The notes below the pieces were generated by a model, which saw only the letters and a list, made by a program, of their open reading frames with translations, had not been told where the DNA came from and ran no database searches. From the NCBI GenBank assembly GCA_949425635.1, contig CASPWD010000001.1, forward strand, positions 124,001 to 188,000: a stretch of DNA of 64,000 nucleotides. Reading direction: 5' to 3'. Made by a program: the position numbers and the translations under genes. Shown in pieces: positions 24,842 to 32,532 of the stretch (position 1 is the first letter of the stretch; each line of letters starts with the position of its first letter). This DNA comes from an uncultured Bacilli bacterium (GTDB lineage: Bacteria; Bacillota_I; Bacilli_A; RF39; UBA660).

Positions 24842-26185
24842 ATGGCAATTACAAAAATATGGAAGGTAACCAAACGATTAGATCATGTAATTGATTATAC
24901 TTCTAATGAAGAAAAGATCAGAAATGGTGACTATGGTAACAATTATAATGACCTTCATAATATGTCGAATTTTGTCGATGAAGATTTTGTTGATGAAAAA
25001 CAATATTATGTATCTGGAATTAATTGTTTGCCAGAGACAGCTTATCAAGAAATGTTGATAACTAAGAAACAATATAATAAAAAGGATGGAATATTAGCTT
25101 TTCATTCTATCCAATCTTTTAAAGAAGGAGAGGTGACTCCAGAACTAGCTCATCAAATTGGTTTAAAACTTGCAGAAGAAATGTGGGGAGATAGATTTGA
25201 GGTATTAGTATCTACACATTTAAATACTAATCATGTGCATAACCACTTTGTTATTAACTCTGTTTCATTTAAAGATGGAAAAAGATATTATGATAATAGA
25301 AGTTCTTATGCAGAATTAAGAAATATTTCGGATAGAATATGTGAGGAAAATGGACTAAGTGTTATTGAAGAAAAAAAGTGTAATAAGAGTAAAATAGCTT
25401 ATTCTAACTATCAAAAGTATAACTATTATTCTTCAAATTATTACACTACTACAAAGAATGATATTGACAGAGCTATTGCTCAATCATATTCGTTTAAAGA
25501 TTTTGAACAATTGATGAAAGCAATGAACTATGACTTGTATTATAGATATAACAGATTAAGTGTAGTAAGAAGTCCTTATAAAAAGCGTATAAGAATTGAG
25601 CGATGTTATGGAGTTGATTATTCTATCAATAGAATTAAAGAAAGAATACAGAGTGAAAAGTCAGTACGAATACCTTTTATAGAAGAATTTTCAAACAAAA
25701 AGTATTATCATAAGTTGGATTATAAGAAAGAAAAACCTAAAGGAATTTATGCCTTATATCTTCATTATTGTTACTTATTAAATGTAATCCCACAAAATAA
25801 AAGTTATAATAAGATTCCTCCATCTATAAGAATTGATTCTAAAAAGATGGATTTAATCATAGAAGAAACAAAGTTGCTTGTTAGTAATCATTTAGAAACT
25901 GACGAGCAATTTTTTTTGTTTAAAAAAGAGTTAGAAGCTAAGTTAGAATCTTTACAAACATCGAGAGGTAGATTGTATTACTATAAAAGTATTGCAGAAA
26001 CTGATGGAGAAAAAAGTTCTATATATAAAAGGATAGAAGCTTTAAGAGAAGAAATTAATGAAGTAAAAAAAACTCTTGTATTATGTGATGACATTGTAGA
26101 GAGAAGTAATATTATAGAAGAAAATATTAATGAATTAATTGAAAATGAAAGAAAGGAAAGTGAAAAAGATGAACACATCAAGTGA
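24842..26185 (+). CDS. MOBP-type relaxase
   Basis: 447 aa from ATG 24842 (ribosome site GGAAGGATTTGAT). The candidate nucleophile Tyr is in HVIDYTSNEEK, and the metal-binding histidines are in THLNTNHVHNHFVIN near residue 130, as in the PF03432 relaxases of Tn1549-like elements. The rest is charged coiled-coil. It nicks oriT and pilots the strand during transfer. It overlaps the downstream PcfB-like gene by 17 bp. Confidence 0.92.
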   Translation: MAITKIWKVTKRLDHVIDYTSNEEKIRNGDYGNNYNDLHNMSNFVDEDFVDEKQYYVSGINCLPETAYQEMLITKKQYNKKDGILAFHSIQSFKEGEVTPELAHQIGLKLAEEMWGDRFEVLVSTHLNTNHVHNHFVINSVSFKDGKRYYDNRSSYAELRNISDRICEENGLSVIEEKKCNKSKIAYSNYQKYNYYSSNYYTTTKNDIDRAIAQSYSFKDFEQLMKAMNYDLYYRYNRLSVVRSPYKKRIRIERCYGVDYSINRIKERIQSEKSVRIPFIEEFSNKKYYHKLDYKKEKPKGIYALYLHYCYLLNVIPQNKSYNKIPPSIRIDSKKMDLIIEETKLLVSNHLETDEQFFLFKKELEAKLESLQTSRGRLYYYKSIAETDGEKSSIYKRIEALREEINEVKKTLVLCDDIVERSNIIEENINELIENERKESEKDEHIK

Positions 26186-26909
26186 GTCAGCTGAACAAAT
26201 TGTACGATTATCGTTGCAAGGAATGGAAGTAGCTTTAAGAATATCTGGCTCAGCTACTAAAAATATTGCAGCGTTACTAGTTGCAATAGCTAAAGACCAA
26301 GAAAAAGTAAAAGGAAAAACTAATATAACTAGTATGCTTAAATCGGGAAAACCACTAAAAGTATTTTGCGTTAAGGAATACGATTTAAAGAAGTTTTCCG
26401 AAGAAGCTAAAAGATACGGTGTTTTATATAGTGTTATAGTTGATAAAAATACGAAAGATGGAATGGTTGATATTATGGTTCGTGAAGAAGATGCTAGTAA
26501 GATTAATCGTATTATTGAAAGGTTCAAATTAGCTACTGTAGATTTAGCAACTGTTAAAAGTGAAGTTGAAAAAATCAAAGAAGCTAAAGAGAAAGAAACA
26601 GAGTCAAAAGATAATGAAACTAAAGAGAGTGACAAAGCAGAAGAAACACCTATAAAAAAAGAGGAGAATGAAAATACAAACCCGTCTTCAACTCTGACAG
26701 AGAAAAAGAATCCGTCAGAGAATTCCTCAAAGAGCAAAAGCAAATCAGATCCTTCTTTTAATCAAGAAAAACCTTCAGTTCGAGAAGAATTAAAACAAAT
26801 TAAACAAGAACAAGAAGCTAAAGAAAAATCTAAAGCGTATAAGACAAAGGTTACAGAACACAAACAACCTACTAAGAAAAAAGTAAGGAGCAAGAAAGTT
26901 GAAAGATAA
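26169..26909 (+). CDS. PcfB-like protein (DUF3801)
   Basis: 246 aa from ATG 26169, beginning MNTSSESAEQIVRLSLQG. The first 130 residues match the DUF3801/PcfB pattern (ALRISGSATKNIAALLVAIA, YGVLYSVIVDKN, EEDASKINRIIERF). The C-terminal half is a Lys/Glu-rich tail. PcfB-type proteins link the relaxosome to the coupling protein, consistent with its place between relaxase and T4CP. Confidence 0.85.
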   Translation: MNTSSESAEQIVRLSLQGMEVALRISGSATKNIAALLVAIAKDQEKVKGKTNITSMLKSGKPLKVFCVKEYDLKKFSEEAKRYGVLYSVIVDKNTKDGMVDIMVREEDASKINRIIERFKLATVDLATVKSEVEKIKEAKEKETESKDNETKESDKAEETPIKKEENENTNPSSTLTEKKNPSENSSKSKSKSDPSFNQEKPSVREELKQIKQEQEAKEKSKAYKTKVTEHKQPTKKKVRSKKVER

Positions 26910-27105
26910 AGTTAAGATAGAATTTGATAAATATGAATTGGGTATATTAGTAAATTCTATTATGGAATTTAGAAATAATAAGATTAAAGAAAAACTATGT
27001 ACAGAAAGCCTAGATGATTTGTATGTAAAGGTTGTAGAAAGCTATGATAAACTTCAGAATCCATGTCCTTTATTAAGTTTTACAAGGAAAGAAAATGTCA
27101 GATAA
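26899..27105 (+). CDS. small conserved element protein (68 aa)
   Basis: The start is a TTG with AAGGAG about 8 nt upstream, overlapping the PcfB-like gene by 11 bp. The 68-aa helical soluble protein begins MKDKVKIEFDKYELGILVNS and overlaps the T4CP gene by 11 bp. Small genes of this type between pcfB and virD4 are usual in Tn1549-like elements. Function unknown. Confidence 0.65.
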   Translation: MKDKVKIEFDKYELGILVNSIMEFRNNKIKEKLCTESLDDLYVKVVESYDKLQNPCPLLSFTRKENVR

Positions 27106-28906
27106 AAAACTTCCAAAATGGGTTTATCTTTTAGGATTAGTTCCTATTATTTGGATAGCGTTGTTAGTTGCTCCTTATATTAATGGAGGTTTATTACTAA
27201 TTATTAAGAAGTTTCCTAATGTGATTAATTATCCGTTTAAAATAACCTGGTGTAATGATAGTTTAAAGACTATCTTTTTATTTGGCTCTATTTATGCTTT
27301 AGGTATCTTACTTTATATATCTAATGATAAAAATTATAGAAGAAGAGAAGAACACGGTTCTGCAAAGTGGGGAATTTCAAAAGAGGTAAACAATAGGTAT
27401 CAGCAACTACCTTTATCTGAAAATAAGTTGTTAACTCAAAATGTAAGATTAGGGCTTAATGGTAAAAAACATAGAAGAAATCTAAATGTTTTAGTATGTG
27501 GTGGATCTGGAGCAGGTAAAACAAGATTTTATTGTAAACCGAACATTATGCAATGTAACACTTCTTTTGTAGTTCTTGACCCTAAGGGTGAAATTGTAAG
27601 AGCATTAGGGCATCTATTAGAATCTAAGGGATATGAAGTAAAAGTTCTAGATTTAATAAATATGGAACGAAGTCATTGTTATAATCCTTTCGTCTATTTA
27701 AAGACTGATAATGATGTTCAAAAGTTAGTTACTAATTTATTTAAGTCAACAACTCCTAAAGGCTCTTCAAGTAGTGACCCGTTTTGGGACACAGCAGCGA
27801 GTATGCTATTACTTGCTTTAATATTTTATTTAAAATATGAAGCACCAGATAATGAAAAAAACTTTACTATGGTTATGGAAATGCTTAGAGCTGGTGAAGT
27901 TAAAGAAGATAACGATATGTATGTTAGTGCATTGGATGAACTATTTAATAGATTGGAAGATAGGAATCCTGAACATATAGCATTGAAATATTATAGAGAT
28001 TATCACTCTGGTTCGGCTAAAACTTTAAAGTCTATTCAAATTACTTTAGCTTCAAGATTAGAAAAATTTAATCTTGAAAGTTTATCTAATTTAACAATGG
28101 TTGATGAATTGGATTTACCAAGTTTAGGAGAAAAGAAGGTCGCCTTATTTGCTCTAATTCCTGATAATGATTCATCCTTTAACTTTTTAGTAAGTATTTT
28201 ATACACTCAACTGTTTCAACAGTTGTTTTTTATTGCCGATCATAAATATAAGGGAAGTTTACCAGTTCATGTTCATTTTGTAATGGATGAGTTCGCTAAT
28301 GTATCTTTACCTGATGATTTTGACAAGATACTTTCTGTTATGAGGTCAAGAGAAGTTTCTGTAAGTATTATTCTGCAGAATCTTGCACAACTAAAAGCAT
28401 TGTTTGAAAAACAATGGGAATCGATTGTTGGGAACTGTGATGAATTTCTATATTTAGGAGGTAATGAACAAAGTACTCATAAATATATAAGTGAACTTCT
28501 TGGGAAATCAACTATTGACTTAGATACACATGGAAGAAGTTTTGGAAGAAATGGGAATTATTCTACCAATTACCAAATTGGAGGAAGAGAGTTAATGACT
28601 CCCGATGAAGTGCGTTTATTGGATAATCGATACGCACTTCTTTTTGTTAGAGGGGAAAGACCTATAAAGGATTTTAAATATGAGATTTTAAAACATCCTA
28701 ATATCGATTTTACTGAGGATGGTAACGGAAAATCTTATATTCACGGAAATACAAATAACGCAGTTGCTTCAATTATATTTGATGAAACTGTAGATAACTA
28801 TGATGTTATCAACACAGAAATTGATTTAAAAGATTATGAGTTTATATCTTCTACAGATATAGATGTTTATTTAGAAAAGAGGAATAAAAATGAAAAAGAA
28901 AACTGA
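27095..28906 (+). CDS. virD4: VirD4/TraG-type coupling ATPase (T4CP)
   Basis: 603 aa. Two N-terminal membrane helices (LLGLVPIIWIALLVAPYI, IFLFGSIYALGILLYIS), then Walker A VCGGSGAGKTRFY near residue 140, FVVLDPKGEIVRALG, and Walker B VHFVMDEFANV near 395. This is the standard VirD4/TcpA layout that delivers the relaxosome to the transfer channel. Confidence 0.95.
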   Translation: MSDKKLPKWVYLLGLVPIIWIALLVAPYINGGLLLIIKKFPNVINYPFKITWCNDSLKTIFLFGSIYALGILLYISNDKNYRRREEHGSAKWGISKEVNNRYQQLPLSENKLLTQNVRLGLNGKKHRRNLNVLVCGGSGAGKTRFYCKPNIMQCNTSFVVLDPKGEIVRALGHLLESKGYEVKVLDLINMERSHCYNPFVYLKTDNDVQKLVTNLFKSTTPKGSSSSDPFWDTAASMLLLALIFYLKYEAPDNEKNFTMVMEMLRAGEVKEDNDMYVSALDELFNRLEDRNPEHIALKYYRDYHSGSAKTLKSIQITLASRLEKFNLESLSNLTMVDELDLPSLGEKKVALFALIPDNDSSFNFLVSILYTQLFQQLFFIADHKYKGSLPVHVHFVMDEFANVSLPDDFDKILSVMRSREVSVSIILQNLAQLKALFEKQWESIVGNCDEFLYLGGNEQSTHKYISELLGKSTIDLDTHGRSFGRNGNYSTNYQIGGRELMTPDEVRLLDNRYALLFVRGERPIKDFKYEILKHPNIDFTEDGNGKSYIHGNTNNAVASIIFDETVDNYDVINTEIDLKDYEFISSTDIDVYLEKRNKNEKEN

Positions 28907-29204
28907 TAGAAGAAAATTAATAAAAATTATTATGTTAGCAGTTACAGTTTTATCTATAACTTTAAATACTATAATGCCAGTATATGCTGAGGATGATCCT
29001 TTAACGGTCATTAATAATCTATCCAACTTTATTTTCAGTTTAACTAGAGCAATAGGTACTATTATATTGATATTTGGAATTGTTCAAATAGGTATGTCAT
29101 ATCAAAGCCATGACCCATCTCAAAGAACGAATGGTGTATTTACCTTAGTAGGTGGAATTATAATAACTTTTGCAAAAGAAATTTTAAATTTAATCATAGG
29201 ATAA
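28890..29204 (+). CDS. VirB2/Maff2-like small membrane protein
   Basis: 104 aa overlapping the T4CP gene by 17 bp. It has a cleavable signal-like segment ending PVYAEDD and two membrane helices (FSLTRAIGTIILIFGIVQIG, LVGGIIITFAKEILNLIIG). Size and position match the Maff2/VirB2-like pilin-type proteins of Gram-positive conjugation modules. Confidence 0.75.
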   Translation: MKKKTDRRKLIKIIMLAVTVLSITLNTIMPVYAEDDPLTVINNLSNFIFSLTRAIGTIILIFGIVQIGMSYQSHDPSQRTNGVFTLVGGIIITFAKEILNLIIG

Positions 29205-29217
29205 TAAGGATATAAAT

Positions 29218-30063
29218 ATGTATTTATTAAGCGATAATTGGGTAGTACAAAATTTAGAGAATGCACTTGATACTTGGAATGATAAGTTACAAGAAATATG
29301 GGAATTAGTTACCCAAACTCCAGAAAATTTTAAAGGTGGAGTAATTTGGGAAGCTATAGAAAAAATACATGGAGCTATTCAAGCGATAGGAATAGCTCTT
29401 CTTGTATTATTCTTTGTAATTGGTATAGTAAAAACTTGTACTTCATTTAGTGAAGTAAAAAGACCAGAACAAGCTCTAAAATTATTTATAAGATTTGTAA
29501 TAGCTAAGATATTAGTTACTTACGGTTTAGATTTAATGTTAGCTGTATTTAGAATATGTCAGGGTATTGTCTCAACTATCATAAGTACTTCAGGTTTAGG
29601 AACTGCTAATAGTACAGTTTTACCATCTGAAATTATTCAAGCTGTAGAAAGTTGTGGCTTTTTAGAATCGATACCATTGTGGGCAGTTACCTTGATAGGT
29701 GGATTATTTATTACGGTGTTGTCATTCATAATGATTCTAACGGTATATGGAAGATTCTTTAAATTATATCTTTATACTGCTATATCACCTATACCATTGT
29801 CGACATTTGCAGGAGAACCAGTACAAAATACTGGGAAACAATTTATAAAATCTTATATTTCAGTTTGTTTAGAAGGAGCAATAATTGTATTATCATGCAT
29901 TATATTCTCTTTATTTGCGTCATCTCCACCAACAGTAGATACAGGAGTGTCAGCAGTTACAATGGTATGGAAGTATATTGGTGAGTTAATATTTAATATG
30001 TTAGTTCTCGTAGGGACTATAAAAATATCTGATCGTGTTGTGAAAGAAATGATGGGATTATAA
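29218..30063 (+). CDS. VirB6/TrbL-like membrane channel protein
   Basis: 281 aa with five or six transmembrane segments (AIGIALLVLFFVIGIVKTC, VTLIGGLFITVLSFIMILTV, EGAIIVLSCIIFSLFAS). The N-terminus is soluble (NLENALDTWNDKLQEIWELV). This matches the VirB6-like component of Tn1549-type transfer modules, 13 nt after the VirB2-like gene. Confidence 0.8.
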   Translation: MYLLSDNWVVQNLENALDTWNDKLQEIWELVTQTPENFKGGVIWEAIEKIHGAIQAIGIALLVLFFVIGIVKTCTSFSEVKRPEQALKLFIRFVIAKILVTYGLDLMLAVFRICQGIVSTIISTSGLGTANSTVLPSEIIQAVESCGFLESIPLWAVTLIGGLFITVLSFIMILTVYGRFFKLYLYTAISPIPLSTFAGEPVQNTGKQFIKSYISVCLEGAIIVLSCIIFSLFASSPPTVDTGVSAVTMVWKYIGELIFNMLVLVGTIKISDRVVKEMMGL

Positions 30064-30082
30064 AATTATTCAAATATTTATA

Positions 30083-30299
30083 AAATAAAACTTTAATATA
30101 GAAAAAAATTTATGTTTTTTAATAGATAGTTATCTTGAAAATGTTCAATATAATAAAAATGTTGAAAAAGCTATAAAAAATTTGAAAAAAGAAATTATTA
30201 AAAATGAGAATAAAAAAGAAATAATAATTAGTACTGACGAAGATTTAAGTTATTATTTAAAGGAAACTATATATGCTAGTGACCTTAATGACAAATAGT
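30083..30299 (+). pseudogene. start-less coding remnant between virB6-like and cargo gene
   Basis: An open frame without start codon or ribosome site runs to TAG at 30297-30299 and would encode a charged segment (VEKAIKNLKKEIIKNENKK, STDEDLSYYLKETIYASD). It looks like the 3' part of a gene whose 5' end was lost when cargo was inserted at this spot. Confidence 0.4.
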
Positions 30300-30341
30300 A
30301 ATAATTTTAAACTCTTTTTTATTTGGAAGGATGAGAAATTT

Positions 30342-30830
30342 ATGAAAAATGATATTGATAAAGTAGAAGCAATGAGAAAGTATCTTGATAATAGAAATGA
30401 ATTTTATGATATGGATATTAATTATATTTTATATGATAATTCAAAGAAAGAATTTCAAGCACTATTAAATGATAATGAAGGTGCTATTGAAGTTCATTTT
30501 ACACCTAATATGGAGCTATTAGATTATGAATCTGTTGATGGTTGGGAATACAATTATGATTATTATTTTTTGGATAAATTAAGTGAAGGCTTAGAAATAT
30601 CTTACATGAGTTTTAATACACATTATACTATGTGGAGTGCTATAAAAGAAATATATAAGGATTTAGAGGACAAGACAGGATTGTATGCGTATATGAAATA
30701 CTGTAAAGAAAAAAATATTACAAGTGAACTTATAGATGAGAAATTAAATATTAGAACTCCTAATATTTATGATTTAATAATTAATAAACAAAAAAATAAA
30801 AAACCAATAGAATGTGACTATGAGAGATAA
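30342..30830 (+). CDS. cargo protein of unknown function (162 aa)
   Basis: ATG 30342 follows ATTTGGAAGGATGAGAAATTT. The acidic soluble protein is rich in aromatic residues (DYESVDGWEYNYDYYFLDKL) and has no membrane segment. It is not a conserved conjugation gene and interrupts the virB6-prgI order, with its stop only 2 nt before prgI. The 20-nt leader TCTTTTTTATTTGGAAGGAT is shared with the relaxase gene, which hints at recombination between the two leaders. No family recognised. Confidence 0.65.
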   Translation: MKNDIDKVEAMRKYLDNRNEFYDMDINYILYDNSKKEFQALLNDNEGAIEVHFTPNMELLDYESVDGWEYNYDYYFLDKLSEGLEISYMSFNTHYTMWSAIKEIYKDLEDKTGLYAYMKYCKEKNITSELIDEKLNIRTPNIYDLIINKQKNKKPIECDYER

Positions 30831-30832
30831 TT

Positions 30833-31189
30833 ATGGAAGTTAAAATTAATAAAGAAATTAGAGAGTTTACTGAAAATATATTTTTTGGTTTATCATTAAG
30901 ACAATTTATATGTTCTGTGTTAGCTTGTACTATTGCTGTAATAGTATATTTTTTATTTAAGAATATTCTTGGTACTGAAATAACATCATGGATTTGCATA
31001 TTATGTGCAAGTCCTTTTGCTTTTTTAGGATTTGTAAAATATAACAGAATGAATGCTGAGCAATTTGCTGTAGCTTTCATAAAGAGTAATATCTTAAGTT
31101 ACAGAAAGTTACTTTTTAAATCTGCAAATTATTATGAATTAACAAATAAAATGAAGGAGGAAAGAAATGAAAATAAAAAAATTATTTAA
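30833..31189 (+). CDS. prgI: PrgI family conjugation membrane protein
   Basis: 118 aa beginning MEVKINKEIREFTENIFFGL, with two adjacent membrane helices (FICSVLACTIAVIVYFLF, SWICILCASPFAFLGF). This is the typical PrgI protein before virB4. Its 3' end and the following virB4 start are duplicated 1.27 kb downstream. Confidence 0.88.
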   Translation: MEVKINKEIREFTENIFFGLSLRQFICSVLACTIAVIVYFLFKNILGTEITSWICILCASPFAFLGFVKYNRMNAEQFAVAFIKSNILSYRKLLFKSANYYELTNKMKEERNENKKII

Positions 31190-31264
31190 TAAAGATTCTG
31201 AATCTTTAAAAATACCTAAAACTATACAAGATATAATTCCAATAAACAAGATTTGAAATGATGG
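31103..31264 (+). repeat. direct repeat, left copy (prgI end plus virB4 start)
   Basis: About 160 bp that recur at 32372-32532 with scattered changes. Both copies hold the last codons of prgI, the ribosome site GAAGGAGG and the first codons of virB4. The pair brackets the cargo gene at 31412-32011. Confidence 0.85.
31167..31256 (+). pseudogene. truncated duplicate of the virB4 start (29 codons)
   Basis: MKIKKLFNKDSESLKIPKTI and the next nine residues match the true VirB4 N-terminus at 32435. The frame then stops at TGA where the functional copy has TGG (Trp), and homology ends soon after. It is the scar of a duplication that accompanied cargo insertion. Confidence 0.85.
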
Positions 31265-31280
31265 GATTATAATTTGTTTA

Positions 31281-31423
31281 GTTATAATATATCTAATATT
31301 TAAATAATAATTTGTTTTGTGGAGAAATAATTATGAAAAAATAATGTGAGTGTAAACTTTTGTGTTATAATATATCTAATAGTTAATAATTTATTTTATG
31401 GAGGAATAATTATGAAAAAATGT
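31281..31423 (+). repeat. 83-bp-period duplication of the cargo promoter and start region
   Basis: GTTATAATATATCTAATA occurs at 31281 and 31364, each followed by TGGAG[AG]AATAATTATGAAAAAAT. The first copy leads to a three-codon frame (ATG AAA AAA TAA). The second starts the 199-aa gene. The first appears to be the 5' relic of a related gene once at this site. Confidence 0.75.
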
Positions 31424-32011
31424 ATAAAAATCGGTTTAATAATGATTGTGATACTAGTGGGACTAGTTTTGTTAGATACATTACAAGCAATGGTTTTTAA
31501 TAATAGACCTTTTATTAGTGAAAAGGAATATTATGATTATGATAATTGGATAGCAAAAGGAATTCTTATAAATACTTACCATTGTCTTGACGAAAATAAT
31601 ACTTTAATGATGGAATATAAACTAAAAACCACTAAATATATGTGTCCAATTAAATTAAATGATTTTGAATTATCAATTAATGTTCATAGTGATACTGAAA
31701 GAAAAAAGATATTTGTTGGTAATTATAAAGACGTTGACTATTATTTTGGGAATACACAATTTAATGTCTTTTTATCTCAAAATGGAGGTAAATTTGATAT
31801 TAAAACAGCTTTAATTAATGAGATGGTTGAACTTAATGATATATTAGAAAAAAGTGATTCTACAGAAAAGTCATCTGTTGATGATAGTATAATTTATCAT
31901 TTCCCTGGTTATTTAGATATTATTGTTTGCGACAATAATTCAAATAAAAAGAGTGCAATATTTGCGGATCCAGAAATTAAGTTAGAAGATATAGAATATT
32001 TTTGCAAATAA
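31412..32011 (+). CDS. cargo membrane-anchored protein (199 aa)
   Basis: ATG 31412 follows GGAGGAATAATT. Residues 5-28 form one membrane helix (IGLIMIVILVGLVLLDTLQA). The rest is an extracytoplasmic soluble domain with Cys at HCLDENN, MCPIKLND, IIVCDNNS and EYFCK. It has its own promoter. It sits between PrgI and VirB4, usually adjacent, and is bracketed by 160-bp direct repeats. No function can be assigned; a surface or exclusion role would fit but is speculation. Confidence 0.7.
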   Translation: MKKCIKIGLIMIVILVGLVLLDTLQAMVFNNRPFISEKEYYDYDNWIAKGILINTYHCLDENNTLMMEYKLKTTKYMCPIKLNDFELSINVHSDTERKKIFVGNYKDVDYYFGNTQFNVFLSQNGGKFDIKTALINEMVELNDILEKSDSTEKSSVDDSIIYHFPGYLDIIVCDNNSNKKSAIFADPEIKLEDIEYFCK

Positions 32012-32434
32012 TATAAATTATATGCTGAAAAAATTATTAACTGGCGATATTTATTTATATTTTTTAAATTGTGATAGATGTGAAAAAAATTATAATTTGG
32101 TATTTTAAAGATAGAGCAATCTATCTTCTTTTTATGTGAAAAAATAAAAGAAACTTTAAACATGAACAAAAGAAATGATTTAATAATTTGGACCAACGAA
32201 CATATTTTATTAAGAAGAATTAATATTTTGAAAATATGGGAAAGTAACTATACAGATTTCGGGTGTAATGCTATCATATATCAAAAAATTAAGTTTTGAG
32301 CAAATATTATTATGATATGCGATTCTGACTGTTGAGATAGAATTTTTGCTTTGGTTAATGGTGATTTGCAGAGAAAGTTATTTTTTAAATCTATAAATTA
32401 TTATGAATTAACAAAAAAATGAAGGAGGAAAAAA
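32012..32434 (+). other. non-coding tail of the cargo insertion, with gene scraps
   Basis: After the 199-aa gene comes a 28-codon frame (ATG 32022, MLKKLLTGDIYLYFLNCDRC) with no ribosome site, a terminator hairpin at 32108, short unreadable coding scraps, and then the right copy of the direct repeat leading into virB4. I see no intact gene. Confidence 0.5.
32108..32134 (+). terminator. terminator behind the cargo gene
   Basis: AAGATAGA, a 4-nt loop, TCTATCTT, then CTTTTT. Confidence 0.7.
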
Positions 32435-32532
32435 ATGAAGATAAAAAGTTTATTTAATAAAGATTCTGAATCTTTAAAAATACCTAAAACTATACAAGAT
32501 ATAATTCCAATAAACATGATTTGGAATGATGG
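32372..32532 (+). repeat. direct repeat, right copy (functional virB4 start)
   Basis: Matches 31103-31264 at most positions. Carries the ribosome site GAAGGAGGAAAAAA and the ATG of the intact virB4. Confidence 0.85.

Noticed and set aside
26135-26743. Minus-strand 202-codon frame opposite the PcfB-like gene
   Set aside because: Serine/phenylalanine-rich complement of a Lys/Glu-rich coding region, with no signals of its own.
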